Positions 23,301 through 23,931 of a stretch of DNA of 23,931 bases are shown in pieces (the stretch's first letter is position 1; every line of letters starts with the position of its first letter). The DNA is from JBGTNQ01 sp964646785 (lineage in GTDB: Bacteria; Patescibacteriota; Minisyncoccia; Phycocordibacterales; Zambryskibacteraceae), in NCBI GenBank assembly GCA_964646785.1, contig CAZYGU010000012.1, forward strand, positions 1 to 23,931, given 5' to 3'. A program made the position numbers and the translations under genes. A model generated the notes under the pieces. It had not been told where the DNA came from. It saw nothing but the letters and a program-made list of their open reading frames with translations, and ran no database searches.

Positions 23301-23931
23301 AATCTGCCTGGAACACACTTGCCCCAACTTCCAAGTTATCGATACCAGTAACTCCTGTACTCCAATCGTGATACAAAGCACCGTTGTTTACACTAAGTCC
23401 CCCAGCAAATGTAGAAGTTGAAGTGGTTGAGTATGCATTGAAGTTTGCTCCTGCAACAGTTCCTTGTACTGCAAGTCGTGCATATGGAGATGAAGTACCT
23501 ACTCCAACATTTCCATTTGAATCAATCATGAATGCTGCGATTGATGATGTAGCAAATGTTGCAGGTGATGCAGTAGCAAAGTAGAAGTTACTGTTGATAC
23601 TTCGCATGGTCCAGATGTTTGATGTCAGTGATGCATCACTAAGCGCGAGTTGCGGTCGTGTTGATGATGATACTTGGAGTGCCCATGCTGGTGTTGAAGT
23701 ACCGATACCTACTCCAGTGTTGTTTCCAGAGTTAAGGTTGATTGAGAGGAATGAGTTTGTTGAAGTTGCCCACTTTGAGTTGATGGTGTCACTTCCTGCT
23801 CCTCCTGTTGTATCCGCCTCACAAAGGAATTGTCCTCCTGTTGTGTAAGTAACTTTGAATCCAGCACCGTTACATGTTGATGAGAGACCAGTTGCGTAGA
23901 ATGCTGATGTTGATGCTGTGGTTGAGAAGAA
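17329..23931 (-). CDS. giant modular surface/secreted protein (fibre repeats, two propellers), N-terminus beyond window
   Basis: 2200 codons are visible; the frame is still open at the right edge, so the ATG at 23607 is internal. From the N-terminal side come six fibre-type repeats (VGIGTSTPAWALQV, VGVGTSSPYARLAV, VAIGTTTPSATLTV, VGVGTTSPFAKFSV and two weaker) between 23730 and 22550. Propeller-like unit 1 (22260-21270) has seven RxDGxYxxxxGG repeats and is followed by beta-type module 1 (21220-20880). Unit 2 (20670-19570) also has seven repeats and is followed by module 2 (19545-19175). Next is a conserved domain (GADLAERYTS ... VGIVSTDPG ... GDYVTSSAVPGYA, 19085-18640) resembling phage tail-fibre autoproteolytic/chaperone domains, then a helical link and a strand-rich domain ending FSWIALAIK (17930-17650). 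A Thr/Ser/Pro/Gly tail (17645-17329) ends the protein. Composition (Thr, Ser, Gly, Ala, almost no Cys) fits an exported fibrous protein. A role in attachment is inference. Confidence 0.85.
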   Translation of the reverse strand, partial: FFSTTASTSAFYATGLSSTCNGAGFKVTYTTGGQFLCEADTTGGAGSDTINSKWATSTNSFLSINLNSGNNTGVGIGTSTPAWALQVSSSTRPQLALSDASLTSNIWTMRSINSNFYFATASPATFATSSIAAFMIDSNGNVGVGTSSPYARLAVQGTVAGANFNAYSTTSTSTFAGGLSVNNGALYHDWSTGVTGIDNLEVGASVFQADSGLLSWIDMPVTSGASIGTVESYVARLDGNPILSIYSESDGAGGIRKPRVAIGTTTPSATLTVWGTSTDPVLANFVSNASSSLFTILNSGNVGVGTTSPFAKFSVEGNLFVNGGATTTTLALTSAAGSAGCATFSSLGVLSNTGTTCGSGGGGGAALGWSNNNNLQTLTMATTSYAVALGATTTQPYAKFSVTSDNTTSGRGTTTMALVAAPAQTANILDVWNNTGSQDFVIKADGKVGIGTSTPYAGALSASTTSIVPGVVIDQRGTGGLLTLQQAGVDKFVVANGGGLTISSQTSDTVKSTTGGQRATDFDIAGATLATTTAFNNYVTINDGTINAQGATTSTSTVVAATVNNGAHVIIRTDGKYLIVHGGGSLTASLWNGVSSATMQTQTVAGAAVGAGAISLKRPDGRYLLIQAGGTTATRVYDPFNITANAAGPTITGAAATGTVVFQRTDGRYIVMPGGTANWGIYDPSAATASGYTNVSTGGIGTIGVGAHAVQRDDGTFLIYAGNNTTTTYIYNQYSGTTTAVGSAGTFTTGPAAPTAIGFGSFSIRRQDGTYLTMPGVANQSFLYNPQATTTNGFGSFSANLGVGPTASLSDGSQAVWRQDGKYVLFATGTVNVIDTGAGMPGAAGAQAPIFTDVSSQIGLGPTTTGHGMTAFMLPDGQYAILRGGSTAITLYDMNFETGVNAGGVNDAYYESECISNTNLSLGSTLNWISNNEGKITAQVRTVTSPADCSQGTYRPIGNSGDLVNATTSADNKIQFKFIFQRELPRFLDQEWGVRKGGMTRYRRVNADPVLYSVTVDNSTMLHKTQFDFGAATATSSTPGSAPVVVNIHNDANRQNALSLSATQGDFGSTINATNQNLYNGAFITAPQLQVSTGSTTVVMKRPDGKFVIISGNATPNAQVYDESTGTTTLQTGSSIPTTNLGLGGFAVKRPDGKFLVVMGSTTGATSTTNIYDPVANTFSAGPDLASKSGTTGAGFGASAIILPNGRILIMHGGGNPYSSIYDPLNNVMIPGPLPLTTASTPANVGPGSIWIPRPDGTYLFIPGMTSYNGITGVCGATNTITNNFDPYTMNFSFAAAPVNTGGTGPGAFAFQRKDGAWIIVRGGATTGSCAGSTGTGVYAPVLNQITSTGPTLTTAAGWGSMAIPRPDGTWAIILGNGGTAMAAQTVTNIYIENAGALTALSPTPTIGSFIAGPSYSAASVAANAGSVGFQRSDGKVVVISGAATTTTSNQVNILDLGWVQTGLYKSEQFDMSPVGTKLDANSTLVWKSNIGNTALGGISAEVRTAPTQAALGTSSVRQILKSGDLINPDPTDTWMQINFNFRRAFPSYGGVYADVWNGNGGSAMAFPQRPVVTPTLYEYKVTKDKDILNLQADGLSVFRVSSGGDIFTQVGGTINTSGADLAERYTSQEELVPGQVVSIDPQNNHGVRSSQYQYQPDLVGIVSTDPGFISGAYTEDSYPIALIGRVPVLVTTENGMVNSGDYVTSSAVPGYAMRATLAGRVLGKALESMDPTKLVDCPASMFAMPNRKCTTIMVFVNLIDYGGDSVDLVMSNWNAMHQVDGFTNNGLTFGTTTINNGLVSSIDGQAITTRRNISAHDDQVLKFLETMKADRAQNGSFMSEIFADKVSAVSQMISPNVVTNLLNAERIEGLTIGAEEIKTGKLQVDSIIGGFVLRRANSASAILGIDTATTSIASANATSTDGRFAIVLPDDVVVSFDDAGSVVFAGDVLAQSVRTNALTVAGTATFTSGLTVNSIGATSTMISMLSDTTFFGRPYFTSDTGGTATVQKGSRKVDVVFDSEYLAQPVVSATIALNNSTSTPADLSPIENAVFGNDVRFIVTNKTEKGFTIILNKAATEDITFSWIALAIKDQKLTLSTEFEPVATSTPITTSGTGTSTPIIDNSNGSSTPVVNQQTGNTTSTTTPLITDTGTTPVITDTQGNGVVPTDTGTPNVGTDTTTTVQDQGSTGEVTTQPDTTTS

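Noticed and set aside
23605..23607. ATG as the start of the giant protein
   Set aside because: The same frame stays open to the window edge and the residues before it (GIGTSTPAWALQVSSSTRPQ and further) continue the same fibre-type repeat, so the real start is beyond the window.
17663..23848. Many plus-strand frames of 60-138 codons
   Set aside because: They are antisense shadows of the giant gene, caused by its Thr/Ser/Gly-rich codon pattern; none has domain-like sequence.
17329..23931. Prophage tail-fibre gene
   Set aside because: Fibre-like motifs are present, but no phage structural, packaging, lysis or integrase genes occur in the window, and the neighbours are cellular exported proteins. 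Sequence to the right could change this.

Overview
The window looks like part of a Candidate Phyla Radiation (Patescibacteria, probably Parcubacteria/Paceibacteria-type) genome. The reasons are: AT-rich coding with the standard stop codons; genes almost without Shine-Dalgarno sequences; tRNA genes that do not encode the 3' CCA; several small single-span membrane proteins of kinds I associate with these genomes; and a very large secreted-type protein built from repeats of the form VGIGTSTPxxxLxV. The lineage call is inference from gene character, not from a marker phylogeny. One 100-N scaffold gap (3656-3755) interrupts the sequence, and the last gene runs off the right edge.

Layout: (1) 1-1749 holds three minus-strand tRNA genes (Phe-GAA, cut by the left edge; Arg-CCT; Gly-CCC), a small membrane protein, a glutaredoxin-like protein with a clear promoter and terminator, a DivIC/FtsB-type division protein, and a 35-residue membrane microprotein on the plus strand. 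(2) 1820-7916 holds lepA (EF-4), the gap, murJ (lipid II flippase) and an O-antigen ligase/polymerase-like membrane protein with a TPR tail. (3) 8040-9305 holds a REP-associated Y1 (HUH) transposase between two perfect long palindromes, followed by the RNase P RNA gene rnpB on the plus strand with promoter and terminator. Further degenerate copies of the palindrome sequence lie beyond. (4) 9306-15969 holds three tandem paralogous secreted proteins, each with a signal peptide and three LamG/ConA-like jelly-roll domains. (5) 16068-17111 holds two small membrane-anchored conserved proteins. (6) 17329-23931 holds the C-terminal 2200 residues of a giant modular surface or secreted protein: fibre-type repeats, two seven-repeat propeller-like units each followed by a related beta-type module, a conserved domain resembling phage autoproteolytic tail-fibre domains, a possible H-type-lectin-like domain and a Thr/Ser-rich tail.

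Functionally, the left part is housekeeping (translation, division, envelope building). The right 14.6 kb is all on the minus strand and looks like a surface or exported-protein locus. The most unusual items are the architecture of the giant protein, the triple-LamG paralogue array, and the REP-like palindromes, which sit directly after stop codons and in one case supply the -35 box of the rnpB promoter. Leader lengths deduced from promoter positions suggest near-leaderless translation for several genes.
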